This document shows, one piece after another, positions 44,885 through 56,120 of a stretch of DNA of 64,000 bases; the stretch's first letter is position 1; the number at the start of each line of letters is the position of its first letter. The notes under the pieces are model-generated. The model did no database searches, had not been told where the DNA came from, and saw only the letters and a program-made list of their open reading frames with translations. Position numbers and translations under genes: made by a program. The stretch is taken from assembly GCF_030445035.2 (NCBI RefSeq), contig NC_080690.1, positions 31,956,796 through 32,020,795 on the forward strand. The letters are read 5' to 3'. Origin of the DNA: Dasypus novemcinctus (Eukaryota > Chordata > Mammalia > Cingulata > Dasypodidae).

Positions 44885-45319
44885 TGTCTTAGTTTCCTAG
44901 TGCTGCCCTAGCAAAGTACCACATCCTGAATGGCTTAAAACAACAGAAATGTATTGTCTTATAGTTCTGAAGGCTAGCAGTCCTGAATCAAAATGTCGGC
45001 AGGGCCTCACTCCATCGGAAACTTGCAGGAGAAAACGCTCCTTGCCTCTTCCAGTTTCTGGCGTTCAGTGGCAGTCCTTGGCTTTCTTTGGCTAGAAGTT
45101 GCACCCCTCTTCCTTTACATGACCTTAGGCCCTGTATATCCTCTCCCCTTCTTATAAGGACACTGATCATATTTGATAGGGGCCTACTCAAATCTAGTTC
45201 GGCCTCATTATAACTAATCACTTCTTCACCAACCTTATATGCAAATAAAGTTGCATTCATGGAACCAAGGGTTAGGACTTGAATGAATCTTTTGGGGGGA
45301 TACAAATCAACCCTCATCA
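44885..45319 (-). mobile_element. MLT1 (ERVL-MaLR) solo LTR, reverse orientation
   Basis: The + strand begins 'tgtcttagtttcctagtgct' and ends 'tacaaatcaaccctcatca', the complement of an MLT1 3' end and 5' start. Intermediate markers are 'cagaaatgtattgtcttata', 'gttctgaaggctagcagtcc', 'aatgtcggcagggc' and 'ccttcttataaggacactga' in order. It is near full-length for this family. No internal sequence is attached. The 121-residue ORF inside is an LTR frame. Confidence 0.85.
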
Positions 45320-45499
45320 AGGTCCTGACAATACTTCTGTGAGACTGAGTCACTGGAGCAGCTCTTACAAACTATGTAATTCAAAGCCTTCCTAGTACAG
45401 ACAAGAAGATGAAGGACAAGAGAGAAATTACATAAATTTTAATGCCAGCTTTTCCAAATCCCCACCTGACACTCTTCTCACTCTATATTACTACATTTT

Positions 45500-45740
45500 A
45501 CCAAAATTTTTAAACGAGCATTTATGAAGACCTTATTAATACTGACCAGAACCACGTGGCATAGATTATTCTATTCAATACTACAACATTTGTTTTAAGC
45601 AGCCACCAGCACCATCCTTATTTCATGGTTTAAAAAACAGGCTGAGAAATGTCAGGCACCATCCCCAAGCTGACTGACGTGGGAGCTGGATTTGAATCCA
45701 TGTACTCTGTCAATCAAATACTCACATACTGTGCTATAAG
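45500..45740 (-). repeat. MIR SINE, reverse orientation
   Basis: 'aacaggctgagaaatgtcag', 'tgacgtgggagctggatttg' and 'aatccatgtactctgtcaat' match the MIR complement. Confidence 0.6.
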
Positions 45741-45841
45741 CCCTACCATCAGCTATGATAAGAAGAAAACCACTGATGTATCCCCATACAATAAATCCCT
45801 TTCTGGGGGCTATACCTTAAAAACAATCCCAGGGTTGAGGA

Positions 45842-47760
45842 TTATGGGAAGATGGTGAAGTAGGGAGCTTCAGGACTGACTCTTTCCAACAGAACAACAA
45901 TTAAACAGGTAGGAATTATCTGAAAACAACTGTTTTGAAACTCCACTGGTGAGAAGAATGCTATACAGCATCCAGGGATGAGCAGGAAGGAAAAGCTGAT
46001 AAATTACAGTAAAGAACAGTATTTTGCTCTCTCTGCACAATGGCTAACAGCACCCACCCCTCACTCCTGTTGCAGGCCACCATGGGGTCCAGCCCCTGGC
46101 TAACTCACTGGTGACAAAAAGAGCCGTAAAAACTCTCTTCCCTAAGACCAGGGGTGGACACAGCCAATCACAAACCATGCCTTTTGATTGCAGGGGGCCT
46201 AGTTCTGATGGCAACCATGTTTCAACCTGACCAGTACCAGGGCAGTGGTGGTGGAGACTTAAGGATGCTGTGCTTCCTCAGGGCTGCAGGGGACAGGTAG
46301 TTGAAGGGCTAAATTTCTTGGGAAGGCCAGAAAGTCTTAGCTTTGGGGAGCTGTGCAAGAAGCTCTTGGTGCTGTTACTGATTCCCTACTTGGGGCACAG
46401 TGGAACTAGTCTGTACCCCGTTATGGGTCCCTGGAAAAGTCCTCTCCAACATGCCATCCTCCCAGAATTTTCCCTCCAGGCAAAAGCAGCTTGAGAGAAT
46501 GAAAGGACTGTAAGAACATATAGAGGCTGAAAGTCTGGGGCAAGGTTTGCCAGGTTCAAACACCTGGGAGAGGCAGGTCTGTACCTGGGAAATAGAGGAA
46601 CAACCAAACTCTTTCAAATAGGGGAACTCCAAAACAACAAACAAAAGCCCAGGATAAGACAGAGGCTGAAAAAGACAGGGGAAAACCTGCATACCTCATT
46701 CACCTTGGGATAACCTTCCTGAGAGGGGGACTGAAGCTCAAGAAAATTTCTATCTTATCACTAATTGGTTGCAAAAATCAAGAAAGTCACATGCCAGGGA
46801 ATAATTCCAAGAGTTAACAATTTAAAATATTAAAATGTATGGTATGCAACCAAAAAATACAAGAAAAAGAAAGAGGAAATAAGGCCCATCCCAAGGAAGA
46901 GGATAAAAAATTCTGAAAAGAACAACAAACAAGACCAGAATGGTAACATACCAAAGACTTTAAAATTATATTAAAAATCCTCAAGGAGATGTCAGAAAAT
47001 ACAGAGAAAAAGTTAAAGGATATCAGGAAAACAATGAATGAGAATCTTAGTAAAATGATAGAAAATTTTAAAAGGAACCAAACAAAACTACTGGAGTTGA
47101 AGACCACAATAACTGAAATGAAAAACACCAAGGAGGGTTTCCAGGGAAGATTGGAACTTGCAGAAGAAAGGATCAGTGAACTCAAAGACAACATACAAAT
47201 GAGTCAGGCTGAGAAGCAGAAAAGAAAAAGAATTATAGAAAGCAAAAATAAGTCTATGACATCTCTGGAACACTATCAAGCATATCAATATATGAACTAT
47301 ATGAGGAGAAGAGAGAAAATATCAATATATGAACTATATGAGGAGAAGTGAGAAAAGAAGAGAGAGAGAGAGAGGCAGAAGGAATATTCAAAGAAATAAT
47401 GACAGGGAACTGCCAAAACTAAGCAAAAGACGTGAATATGCACACCCAAGAAGCCCAGAGAACACCAAATAGGATAGACATGATGAAAAATACACCCCAT
47501 CATATACTGATTACACGATCAAATGCAAAGGACAAGGAAAGAGTTCTGAAAACCTCAAGAGAAAAGCAACATGTTATGTACAAGGGAGTCTCAATTAGAT
47601 GGAGTACCAATACTTTCTTATCAAAAACCAAGAAGGAAAAAAGGCCATAGGTTGAAATAGTTAAAGTGCTGAAAGAAAACAACTGCCAACAAGGCAAAGG
47701 CAGAGGCAGAGGCAGAGGCAAGGAATCTAGAGAAAAAGATACATTCAGGTAAAAGTTTGA
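45842..47760 (+). mobile_element. L1/HAL1 5' part: 5' UTR plus decayed ORF1
   Basis: Starts near 'ggattatgggaagatggtg', a common L1 5' end. A GC-richer 5' UTR follows to about 46700. ORF1-like sequence covers about 46800-47690, including an open 120-residue stretch (46989-47351) of Lys/Glu/Asn-rich heptad texture (LELKTTITEMKN, RLELAEERISEL) typical of the L1/HAL1 ORF1 coiled coil. It then breaks. 'gtgctgaaagaaaacaactg' at 47667 is late ORF1. No ORF2 or 3' end follows, so it is truncated at the 3' side, which is atypical. No functional protein is expected. Confidence 0.75.
47282..47355. repeat. 37-bp tandem duplication inside ORF1 remnant
   Basis: Two adjacent copies of a 37-base unit containing 'tatcaatatatgaactatat', differing by about one base. 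The duplication ends the open ORF1 frame shortly after. Confidence 0.85.
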
Positions 47761-49095
47761 AAGACAGTCACATTGTGAACATTTGTGTTCTCTAGATAGC
47801 AATGGGAAAAGAGGGAATTTGGGGTCTTTATCTGCTGTATTTTCCAAGACTCCACATTGAAATAATGGCATTATTCTCATGGCCTTAACGAATAGATAAG
47901 CACGGAGAGAGGGGTTCATTGGCCCAGTGAGGGAGGTTTGTCCCATGAGCTGACATCTTTGGGAGGCAGGGACTTTGGGAAGGCTCCCAAAGGATAGGGA
48001 TTCCTTCTAAACGCCCTGGGCAATTGCTGCAGTGCCTGCAAGGATGGGGAGATCACGTTCCCTTCCCAGGACCACGCTCACCATGCTCAGATTGCTGAGA
48101 ACCTCTTCCTGTCCTGTCAGGGGTTTGGCAAGAAGGGGAAAGGCAGCACGCTCCCCGAGCCCAAGCTGTTTCCATTGCTCCTAATTCCCAGAATAAGGGA
48201 GGGAGCCCCCCAGCCCTGTGAAGCCAGCAGATAGAACTCCCTCCACTGCCTTCCCCTGCACATCTTCTGGAGCTTGCCACTTCCCATAGCATCTGACCCA
48301 GAACTGGTGAGAAGCTGAGCTTGGGGTTACCAGTTTCCCCACCTGGCCTGGGCCCTGGTCTTACTGTGTGGAGCTGTGTGGAGCCAAGCTCTGGCCCAGG
48401 GACTGGACTGGGGAAGGACTCTAGGGTGAGGGTAGACAGACAAGCTGCTGGGCTGGGACCTGAGGAGCCCACCCCAGGGCTCTCAGTGAGGGTGGTCAGG
48501 GCACCTCTGTAGGGAATGCCTCCCTTGGATGGGGGTAGAAGCACAAGGCCCTGACAAAGACTCAGGTAGGGCCCAGTGTCCAAGGAGGAAAGTTCAAGGA
48601 GGGACCAGGGGGATGGCATGGAAGGGCACAGGTCCAAATCAATACTGATTTGCTGGGCAATCTCAAGATGTCCCTTTCTCTACCTGGGTCTTAGTTTCCC
48701 CATCTGCAAAATGGGATCTAAAAGAAAAGTCCCACAGGAGAAAGTGGCAGGAGAGGCTGGTGTCTGGAAGAAAGGGCTGTTTAGGAAACCTGGGCAGTCA
48801 ACATCTGGCAGGGCCAGGAGCTCCCCTCACAGAGCAGAGGGATGTCTGCTCTTTTCTGAGGTGCAACTGTCACCAGATGGCAGAAGTCCAAGGGGCAGCA
48901 CGGGTACAGCTGTCAACGGTGGAGAAACCCAGGGGAATATGTTGGGATGGCCTGGGCACCCCAAGGGTCAGGAAGCTTGGGGAGATGGGCAGGAAGATGC
49001 CTCTGCCTGGCACGGCCATGTGTAACAAGGACAAAAACATCATTTTCATGTGTGATGACAGGCTGTGTCGCTTAAGGCCAAGAAAATGTGCAAAT
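47761..49095. other. GC-rich unique stretch with a MIR fragment
   Basis: Clearly richer in G+C than its surroundings, especially 47940-49030, but CpGs are few, so it is not a CpG island. The 194-residue minus ORF (48053-48637) and 211-residue plus ORF (48760-49395) are long because GC-rich DNA lacks stops. Neither shows a domain, and the latter runs into an LTR. A MIR fragment at 48645-48722 ('ttagtttccccatctgcaaa', 'atgggatcta') crosses both. Confidence 0.5.
48645..48722 (+). repeat. MIR SINE fragment
   Basis: 'tgggcaatctcaagatgtcc', 'tgggtcttagtttccccatc' and 'tgcaaaatggg' are the MIR core. Confidence 0.75.
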
Positions 49096-49099
49096 CAAA

Positions 49100-49440
49100 C
49101 CATCATCAAGGCATGCTTCCCTCCCAAAGACCAACTGCAAGCAATCCTTGGTTTCACTACACATGGCAAGGGACACGGTGGTGTCTGCCGGTCTCCCCTT
49201 TCTCTTCCAGGTTTCATTGATTTCAGCTTCCTATTTCCATGGCTTTCTCTTACTTCATCTGAATTTCATTGGCTCAAAAAGGCCTCCAGGAATAGATTAA
49301 GAACCATCCTGCATGAGGTGGGTCACACCTTAACTGAAGTAACCTCACCAAAAGGTCCTACTTACAATAGGTTTAAACCCACAGGAATGGATTAGCTTTA
49401 AGAACATGTTTTTCTGAATTTATGTACAGCTTCAAACCAC
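49100..49440 (-). mobile_element. MaLR-like LTR fragment, reverse orientation
   Basis: The complement of the + element at 63049-63725. '+' markers: 'ggcctccaggaatagattaa', 'gaggtgggtcacaccttaac', 'caccaaaaggtcctacttac' and 'aagaacatgtttttctgaat'. It is partial. Confidence 0.7.
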
Positions 49441-49444
49441 CACA

Positions 49445-50765
49445 TCAATATTCATACACCGTTACTCACAACTGCCAAAGGAGGGAAGCAACCCAATTAT
49501 CCATCCACCAATAAATGGAGAGAGAAAATGTGGTACAGGCATACAATGGAATTTTATTCAGCCATAAAAAAGGAATGAAGTCCTGATACATGCAACAACA
49601 TGGCTCAATCTTGAAAACATCACACCGAGTGAAACAAGCCAGGCACAAAAAAACAAATTGTCTGAGCTCACCGATTTGAAATGAAAAGCTAACTTAGAGA
49701 GTCAGAATCTAGAATAAAGGTTACCAGGGGATGAAGTGAGAACGAAATTGGACATTGGGGCTTGAAATGTACAGGGTTCCTGTTCAGAATGATGGTAGTG
49801 TTTTGGTGATGGATGGGGGTGATGGGGGCACAGCATTGTGAACATGATTAACAGCACTGGAATATAGTCTGAAAGCGACTACAGGGGGAAATGTTAGATT
49901 GTATATAGGATAATGTTACCAGATTTTGTCTAGGTTCTTGACTATGCTGCAGAAATGAATTTCAGGAGCACATCAGGTGAGTTAAGCCAGTAATTTATTC
50001 AGGTAGGGAGGGAAGAGAAATGGGAGAAAATAACAGATCATGGGCCCCAGGTAGAGAGGAAGGGGCTGAAAAGTGATAAAGAGAGCTCACTTACAGACTT
50101 CAGTTTCCCATGACAGATTACAAATGCCCAGGTTTCACTTGTGTGACCATTATGGCAGGGGAAAAATGGTGAGAGCAGGGCACGGAGGGCAGGAACAGGC
50201 ACACTGACCGCACCAAGACAGTCACCGGGACGGGACGAAGGCCAGAGAGCAGAAGAACTTGGCACTTGCTTTTTAAACCATTAATTATTCCACCCCTTTG
50301 CTAATGGCAGGGCAGGAGTTCCAGTTTTGAGTGATTACCCCACCCATCAATCCCCCAGGAGGGCCCAATAATAAAGTTCTTGCGGAATACCTGGGGCTTC
50401 TCCTTGTTTCTGGAGGAAATCTTGTTCTGAGGGGCAGAATCTTGGGGGGTCCAGCAGCCATTTTGGGGTTACTGATAGCCATGTGGACTTCTTGGCAGGC
50501 TCCAGATCCATCTATTGACTCCCTATCTTACTTTAGTAATAGAATAAAAAAATGTTTAAATCTATAGAAGTACACTACACCATGAATCCTAAGTTAGACC
50601 ACAGACAGTTAATAGTACTGTTATAAAAATATGCTGTCACCAATTGTAACAAATATACTACACTAACACAAAGGTGTTAATAATAGCGTCATATATTGGA
50701 ATTCTAAATTTTATGCATAACTGTTTTGTAAACCTACATCATCTCTAATACAGGAAAAAAAGATA
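49445..50765 (+). mobile_element. L1 ORF2 end and 3' UTR split by a solo LTR
   Basis: 'catacaatggaattttattc', 'agccataaaaaaggaatgaa' and 'gatacatgcaacaacatggc' are the ORF2 C-terminal coding region (about 49500-49680). The 3' UTR stops at 49913 and resumes at 50533 ('taacaaatatactacac', 'aaaggtgttaataatag') and ends at an A tail near 50760. Confidence 0.8.
49914..50532 (-). mobile_element. Solo LTR, copy 1 of an unnamed family
   Basis: About 619 bp. It shares almost its whole length with 52974-53578 and is oriented minus: in reverse complement there is a TATA-like 'ggtttaaaaagcaag' (+ 50270-50284) and 'cctgaataaattactgg' (AATAAA, + about 49990-50006). The two copies start with the same 'tgttacc' and end with the same 'ccctatcttac'. 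No TSD was found. It inserted into the L1 3' UTR above. Confidence 0.8.
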
Positions 50766-52335
50766 TTATTGATGCTACTGGGCAATAGCACACATTTTAA
50801 ACCAAACTGAAGATTGGGGGAAGAGGAAATATAAAAATAAGATCATCTCTTTTATTTTAATCTGGTTTAGCATCATACCATCATGATTTCATCTGAAAAT
50901 CTTTTTGCAGGATTGCCTACACCATTTAAGGGTTTTTTAGGTGAGTTGTGTTATAGTCAGAGATGACCTATTTAAAATGTAGTGATGGTTAAATTGAATC
51001 TGAATTAGGAAAAGCTGTGAGATCTGATGGCAGTAGAGTTTGCATTGCCTGTAAAGAAATTATGAGTCATGATATGCTTTACATTCTCATAATAAAGTCA
51101 CAAAAACAGTAAAAAATGAAAGAAAAAACATCCCAGAAGAGAGCTTTACAGAAGACGCAAACCTTTCTAAAATAAAAGTCATTTTAAGGGAAATGGAAAA
51201 TCTCCTCTTGTATATCCTAAATAGTTTGGCGTACGAGGAAAATTTTGATTTTGGCAGGAAAAACTGGGTTCATAAAGTGCCCACAACTCAAGAGCACCCA
51301 AAGACAGACAAGAACAACAACCAAAAAAAGACAAAGCAATCCCAGGAATTAATCAACAAAAGTCGAAATCTCTTATCACTTGGTAGGAAATTATCTATTT
51401 ATAGCACACAAATCTGTCATCTCTCCTTGGCTACTTCACATACCCATTTAGGAACTTTGATTTAAAAAAAAAAAAAAAGGCAGAAAATAGTGATTGCAAA
51501 TAGTCTGATTATCTTGACAAGTATCGCAAGCCTCTTAGGCATGACACTCCTGCAGCCTCTTCTACGACTCCATGAAATTCTGAACCACGCTTGGTTCCAC
51601 TACCTATAGGGAAATACAATTCTCATCAGGAGTTACCTGCAGCTGATGCAGCTGACAAATGTTATCTAATCAAGTCTATAAGCATCTCAGACAGGTGTGT
51701 ATCTTCCCCCAGCCTAGGAAATCACCCTGAATAATTCATTATCTGATATGTTTCTCTAAGCCAACATTCCTGAAGGGGAGAAAATCACAATGTGCCACTC
51801 TCTAAGTAGGAAATGTAAAAAAAAAAAAAAAAAAAAGGGCTTTAGGGTCCTCACAAGAAACATCACAAAACTCTTTTTTTTTTTCCCCCTTTAATAAAAA
51901 AAAATCTGTATTGAGGAATCCCGGCCTCACCGCTCCAAAACCAACTTCCTAGCTTGATCTCCACATCCGTCCCTTCTGGGATAATCCTCTCCAGAGATTT
52001 AAACCCATTTAGAAAGCTACATCCTCTTCTCACGCTCAGCCTAGCTGAGAACTCACCAGCCTTGCAGCTTCTCTTGATGGAGGCAGCCCTTTTCCCTCGT
52101 GCCACCCCACCCCACATGGCCGGCAGCAGAAAAGAGCAGAGTCTAGTTAGGTTCCACAGTCCTCCAAACTTGCTCTCCTTCAGGCTCACCCTCTGTTCCC
52201 AACCCCACCCGCATTTCCTACTGTCAGGGCTCAGAGGCTAGTTTGCTTTTGCTTTCACCCTGCAGCTCTCAGGCCAGCGTGGGACTGGGAGATGCTCCCA
52301 TCTCCTCAGGATTCCACACAAAGCTGGTTCTCCCC
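50766..52335. other. Unassigned sequence
   Basis: No repeat or exon recognised beyond A/T homopolymers near 51463 and 51819-51836. The 95-108 residue ORFs near 51863-52241 have no known domain. Confidence 0.4.
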
Positions 52336-52339
52336 TTTT

Positions 52340-52520
52340 TCAGTGATTCTGGGACGTTAGTACACACCTGGAAGGCTTGTTAAAACACAGATTGCTGAGC
52401 CTCACCCCAGAGTTTCTGGCTCAGTAGGGTCTGGGAGAGATAAGAAAATTTGCATTTCCCAGACGTTCCCAGCTGCTGCTGATGTTCGCGGGATCACATT
52501 GTAACAACCTCGAAGTTATA
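52340..52520. mobile_element. hAT-Charlie MITE fragment (MER20/MER5-like)
   Basis: 'ggcttgttaaaacacagatt', 'gctgagcctcaccccagagt', 'ttctggctcagtagggtctg' and 'aaatttgcatttcccag' follow the standard internal order. Terminal repeats are decayed. Confidence 0.65.
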
Positions 52521-52935
52521 TTAATGTTTCCCATATTGGCCGATTAGTAAGAATCACATGAGAGCACCTTTTTAAAAAGTACAAAATGTTAGACTCCTTT
52601 CTCTGTGGATTCCCATCCAGTAAATCTCTAGTTTTTACAAGCTCTCCAGGTGTTTTTTTATAAATAGGCATGTTTGGAAAACTCCTGCATTTGAGTTGTC
52701 AAAAGCAAAGAGTAGTGCTGAACCAACAGCTTTAGCATAATTATGATTTGGGGGAAGATGGCCAATGCAGGTGAAAAGTATCTATTACAACAGATCTCTG
52801 ACATTCTGAAATTTATCGCTGATAAATTTGACTATTCAGAAGCAACTGCACTAAACTATTAAATTCTTAGAGTGCAAGATTTATATCATATTTAGCCTTT
52901 CCTCCCAGGTTTACACAGTACTGAGTAAAGAGTAG
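52521..52935. other. Unique sequence
   Basis: Includes 'gcccgattagtaagaatcac'-like old hAT texture near 52540-52680, but I cannot assign it. Confidence 0.4.
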
Positions 52936-52936
52936 G

Positions 52937-52973
52937 GGAAGGAAGGAAAGAAGGAAGAAAGGAAGAAAGGAAG
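52937..52973. repeat. (GAAG/GAAA)n purine repeat
   Basis: Irregular tetramer tract abutting the second LTR copy. Confidence 0.8.
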
Positions 52974-53578
52974 TGTTACCGGATTTTGTTTAGGTTCTTG
53001 GCTGTACTGCAGAAATGAATTTCAAGAGCACGCGGGGTGAGTTAAGCCAGTAATTTATTCAGGTAGGGAGGGAAGAGAAATGGGAGAAAATAACAGAACA
53101 GGGGTCTCAGGTAGAGAGGAAGGGGCTGAAAAGTGATAAAAAGGGCTGATTTACAGGCTACAATTTCCCATTATAGGTTATAAATCCCCAGGTTTACTTG
53201 CGTAGCCACATGGCAGAGGAAAAACGGCGAGAGTGGTGCGCTGAGGGCAGGCACAGGTCCACAGGCGAACGCACAAGCGAGAGCTCAGGCCTGGGGTCTG
53301 CCTTTTGAACCGTTAATTATCCTACCCCTTTGCTAATGGCACGGGAGGAGTTCCAGCTGTTCACTGTTCTGATTGCTTATTTCCCCCATCAGTCTCCCAG
53401 GAGGGCCCAATGATAAAGTCCTTGGGGAATATTCAGGGCTTCTCCTGGCTTCCAGAAATTGTTGTTCTGAGTGGCAGAATCTTGGGGGAGGGTCTTCCAG
53501 CAGCCATCTCGGGGTTATTGATGTCGACATGGACTTCTTGCCAGGTTCCAGATCCATCTATTGATTCCCTATCTTACT
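52974..53578 (-). mobile_element. Solo LTR, copy 2 of the same family
   Basis: About 605 bp, largely collinear with copy 1 ('aagccagtaatttattcagg', 'agaaatgggagaaaataaca', 'agggcccaatgataaagtcc', 'gacttcttgccaggttcc'). Small indels and substitutions separate the copies. Same orientation as copy 1. The 2.4 kb between the copies holds L1 and unassigned DNA, so they are more likely separate solo LTRs than the two ends of one provirus. Confidence 0.8.
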
Positions 53579-53942
53579 AGCCTGCTTGAGAAGGGAGGGA
53601 GGGAGGGGTGGGAGGGAGACTGGCTTAGGCATATAGTAATTAGTAGTTTTGTGGATACTCCAATTTCAACTCCTGGGCAACAAAACTGGGTAGGAGGGGA
53701 CTTGGTAAAATGGATTTCAGTGACTGTCTAGCTTTCCATCCCAGTGCTAAGTTGCCCCAACTCAAACACGTTATATGGAGATACAGCTTACATTCCTTAA
53801 ATAATGCTATTCGGAGGCTAAAGGATTTGCAAATGTCAACTCTATTTGCTGGGGAAGTCACAGACACATCTAGTAGCCATATCCCAGCCTTCTCCCAGAC
53901 CCTGCCTACCCACCTGCCCCCAGGCATATTCCTTTTCTATCA
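53579..53942. other. Unassigned sequence
   Basis: Purine-rich start (53588-53620) then unique sequence. Confidence 0.4.
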
Positions 53943-54326
53943 GATGTTTCGGTAAGTTTGATTAGGCAACCCCAGGGGACATAGTAGATCTAAAGGAGCA
54001 ACCTGACCTTACCCTGAAGTGGAAACTGAAACCTGGAACAAGCAGCCCCTGTCAGGGCAGGACAGGATCCCTGCCCCCCCCGCCCCCCCATACCCATATA
54101 AATACTCATCCTTGGGGCAGCATAGGCCTGTCACTCCTCTCCAACTGGAAGTGGGGTATGTGGAGCAGCCACCCACCCTGACCCATGCAGTTGTCCGCCC
54201 CAGGAGACTGGCCACGACAGGACCTCTTTCCCTGCTCTTCTGAACCCTTTGTGCTGTGTAAGTAATAAAGCGGTCATTTGTGTAAAGCTTCTGTTGTGCT
54301 TAAGTCTGTGTTCCCATGACACACCA
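53943..54326 (+). mobile_element. Probable class I LTR
   Basis: A TATA box 'catataaatactcatcc' (about 54095-54111) lies 160 bases upstream of 'gtaataaagcggtcatttg' (AATAAA at 54264-54269), with a C-rich tract before the TATA. This is the U3-R layout of a retroviral LTR. Ends are guessed from TG...CA. No internal retroviral region was recognised. The 74-residue ORF is an LTR frame. Confidence 0.5.
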
Positions 54327-54369
54327 TTTGCAACTCTACACTATTTCTCATACCTGTTGAGATTGCTCT

Positions 54370-54548
54370 CATTGTGAGCCCTGGCTGCACATTAGAATCT
54401 TTTGGGGAACTTAAAAAATACAGAAGCCCAGACCCAAGCTCACAGTATTTCCGATTTAATTGGTCAGGGATGAGACCCAGGCATTTATATTTTTAGAAAG
54501 AACTCTAGGTGATTTCAAATCTATAGCTAAAGTTGAGAACCACTCCAA
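54370..54548. mobile_element. MER5A (hAT-Charlie MITE)
   Basis: 'gccctggctgcacattagaa', 'gattggtcaggg'-like centre and terminal 'aaagttgagaaccactcc' are the MER5A order, near complete. Confidence 0.8.
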
Positions 54549-54599
54549 TCTACTGTCCTTAGAATCAACATCTCTGCTTTATATTAATATGAAAAGAGC

Positions 54600-54735
54600 A
54601 GAGAGAGACTGAGGTTCCCATCAGCCAGATCATACTACCTGTGTTGCACTGCACAAGTCACTTCACCTCTTTAGATTTCATTTTCATCTATCAAATGAGA
54701 ATAAACTACCTCTGCATTCACTTTTTCCAGAAAAG
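54600..54735 (+). repeat. MIR SINE fragment
   Basis: 'tgcacaagtcacttcacct', 'ctttagatttcattttcatc' and 'tatcaaatgagaataaacta' are the MIR core. Confidence 0.65.
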
Positions 54736-54784
54736 TATGTGAAATGAAAGCATCCCTTCATCACTCCTTCACTTCCTCATTTGG

Positions 54785-54965
54785 CATTTTATTCATCCAC
54801 TTAAATATTGATCGATATTTAATATTTATTAATACTTAATTCTCATTGGTCACCACTGTTATAGGCCATGTGGACAGAGTAGTGACCAGGCCAGATCAAC
54901 ACATCCCTGCCCTCACAGGATTTAGCAAAGTCTTGAAAATATAGTACATGTTCAATAAATTCTTA
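54785..54965. repeat. Ancient mammalian interspersed repeat fragment
   Basis: 'ggtcaccactgttataggcc', 'cagagtagtgaccaggcc' and 'cctgccctcacaggatttag' belong to the old repeat also seen at 5599, 12745 and 25975. The family is not assigned. Confidence 0.4.
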
Positions 54966-55435
54966 CCACAGTGTTATCCAAATGAGATAATCGTGGTTAC
55001 CTGCTCAATATGACACGATAAAATGGAAGGCAACATGCATTTTTATATTAAAGGAATATTCAAGTTAATTACTAGAGTTGTTTCTATGGTTATAATGCAA
55101 GATATATTCATTTGATCAATATTATAAATTTGAAGATTCCTTTTTTCTGTCCATATCTCAAAAGAATATGTTGTCATAGGGATCACAGAACTTGAGAACT
55201 GAAATTGATCTTACAGATCATTGACTAGAAGCCCCTCTTTTTACAGATGGGAGCCCACAGTCTTCTGAACTAAAGATCCCTTCTGTTAGACTTGTTGGTG
55301 CTCTCAGGTCAGGCCTGGAGCATTTCCAATTAGTAAACCCTCTCAGTGCTCAGTCATTGCCTTACATAGTGCAGGTTCTGAATAAATGTTTGTTGACTAA
55401 GAGGAAGAATGAAAAATGTGTAAATAAAGTCAATG
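54966..55435. other. Unique sequence with a possible L2 tail
   Basis: Only about 55360-55410 ('tagtgcaggttctgaataaa', 'tgtttgttgac') resembles an L2 3' end. Confidence 0.4.
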
Positions 55436-56120
55436 ATCATCTTTGCTCAAGAAATGCACGTTGAATATTAGGCCGCCAAATGGGCAGCTTTTCAATATGG
55501 TATTTTCATTACGCTATTTTAAAACATGACAAAAAGCCTAAAAATATCTCATCTGCTCTGAAATAGCACCATATGTAAGCATGGTAGAGTATTAAATAAA
55601 TTTTATAACAAATAAGTCTCTTTTCAATGTAAATTAATAAATTTCCTTTTCATATTATTTTTAGCTATCTAAGTCTTTAGCCTTTACTTAATGATGATGC
55701 ACTTGATTAAATAAAATGAAAGAAAAATGAAAGTTCTTTCAGACATTGAAATGAATAATGAGTTTAGACTTAATCCAAAAGCAATTTAACTTTAAACATT
55801 CATATGAAATTAAATGAGCCATTGAATTTGCTATATAAGCAAGCATTAATCTTATCAAGCTATGAAAACTAGAAAGTTATACAGTGACCCATTAATTTCA
55901 GAGCCTAATACAAGGTCTGTTTAATGCCTGCACTCCATTAAAAAGTCTTATTCCACAATATAAGTGCTTTTTCATAAAAGTTTAAACCCCAATTCATTTT
56001 TTTTACTGCTCCAATCATGTGATAATCGACTCTGACAAGATTATGGCTGCAAATCTGAATATGGTATATAATGTTGTCATGTAAAACAAATTTGCTCATG
56101 GCTGGCTTCCATCAAAAACA
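55436..56120. other. AT-rich repeat-free block, possible conserved non-coding element
   Basis: Many homeobox-like TAAT/ATTA cores ('acccattaatttcagagcct' near 55889) and no repeat recognised. Similar in texture to 2491-3340. Function is inferred from texture only. Confidence 0.35.

Noticed and set aside
48053..48637. 194-residue minus-strand ORF
   Set aside because: GC-rich DNA with few stop codons. It has no recognisable domain, and a MIR fragment begins just beyond its end.
47940..49030. CpG island promoter
   Set aside because: GC-rich but CpG-poor, and no first exon recognised.
48760..49395. 211-residue plus-strand ORF
   Set aside because: Runs from GC-rich DNA into a MaLR-like LTR, with no domain.
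49914..53578. One provirus with two LTRs
   Set aside because: The DNA between the two LTR copies is an L1 3' end plus unassigned sequence with no retroviral genes, and copy 1 interrupts the L1 whose other half continues inside the supposed provirus.
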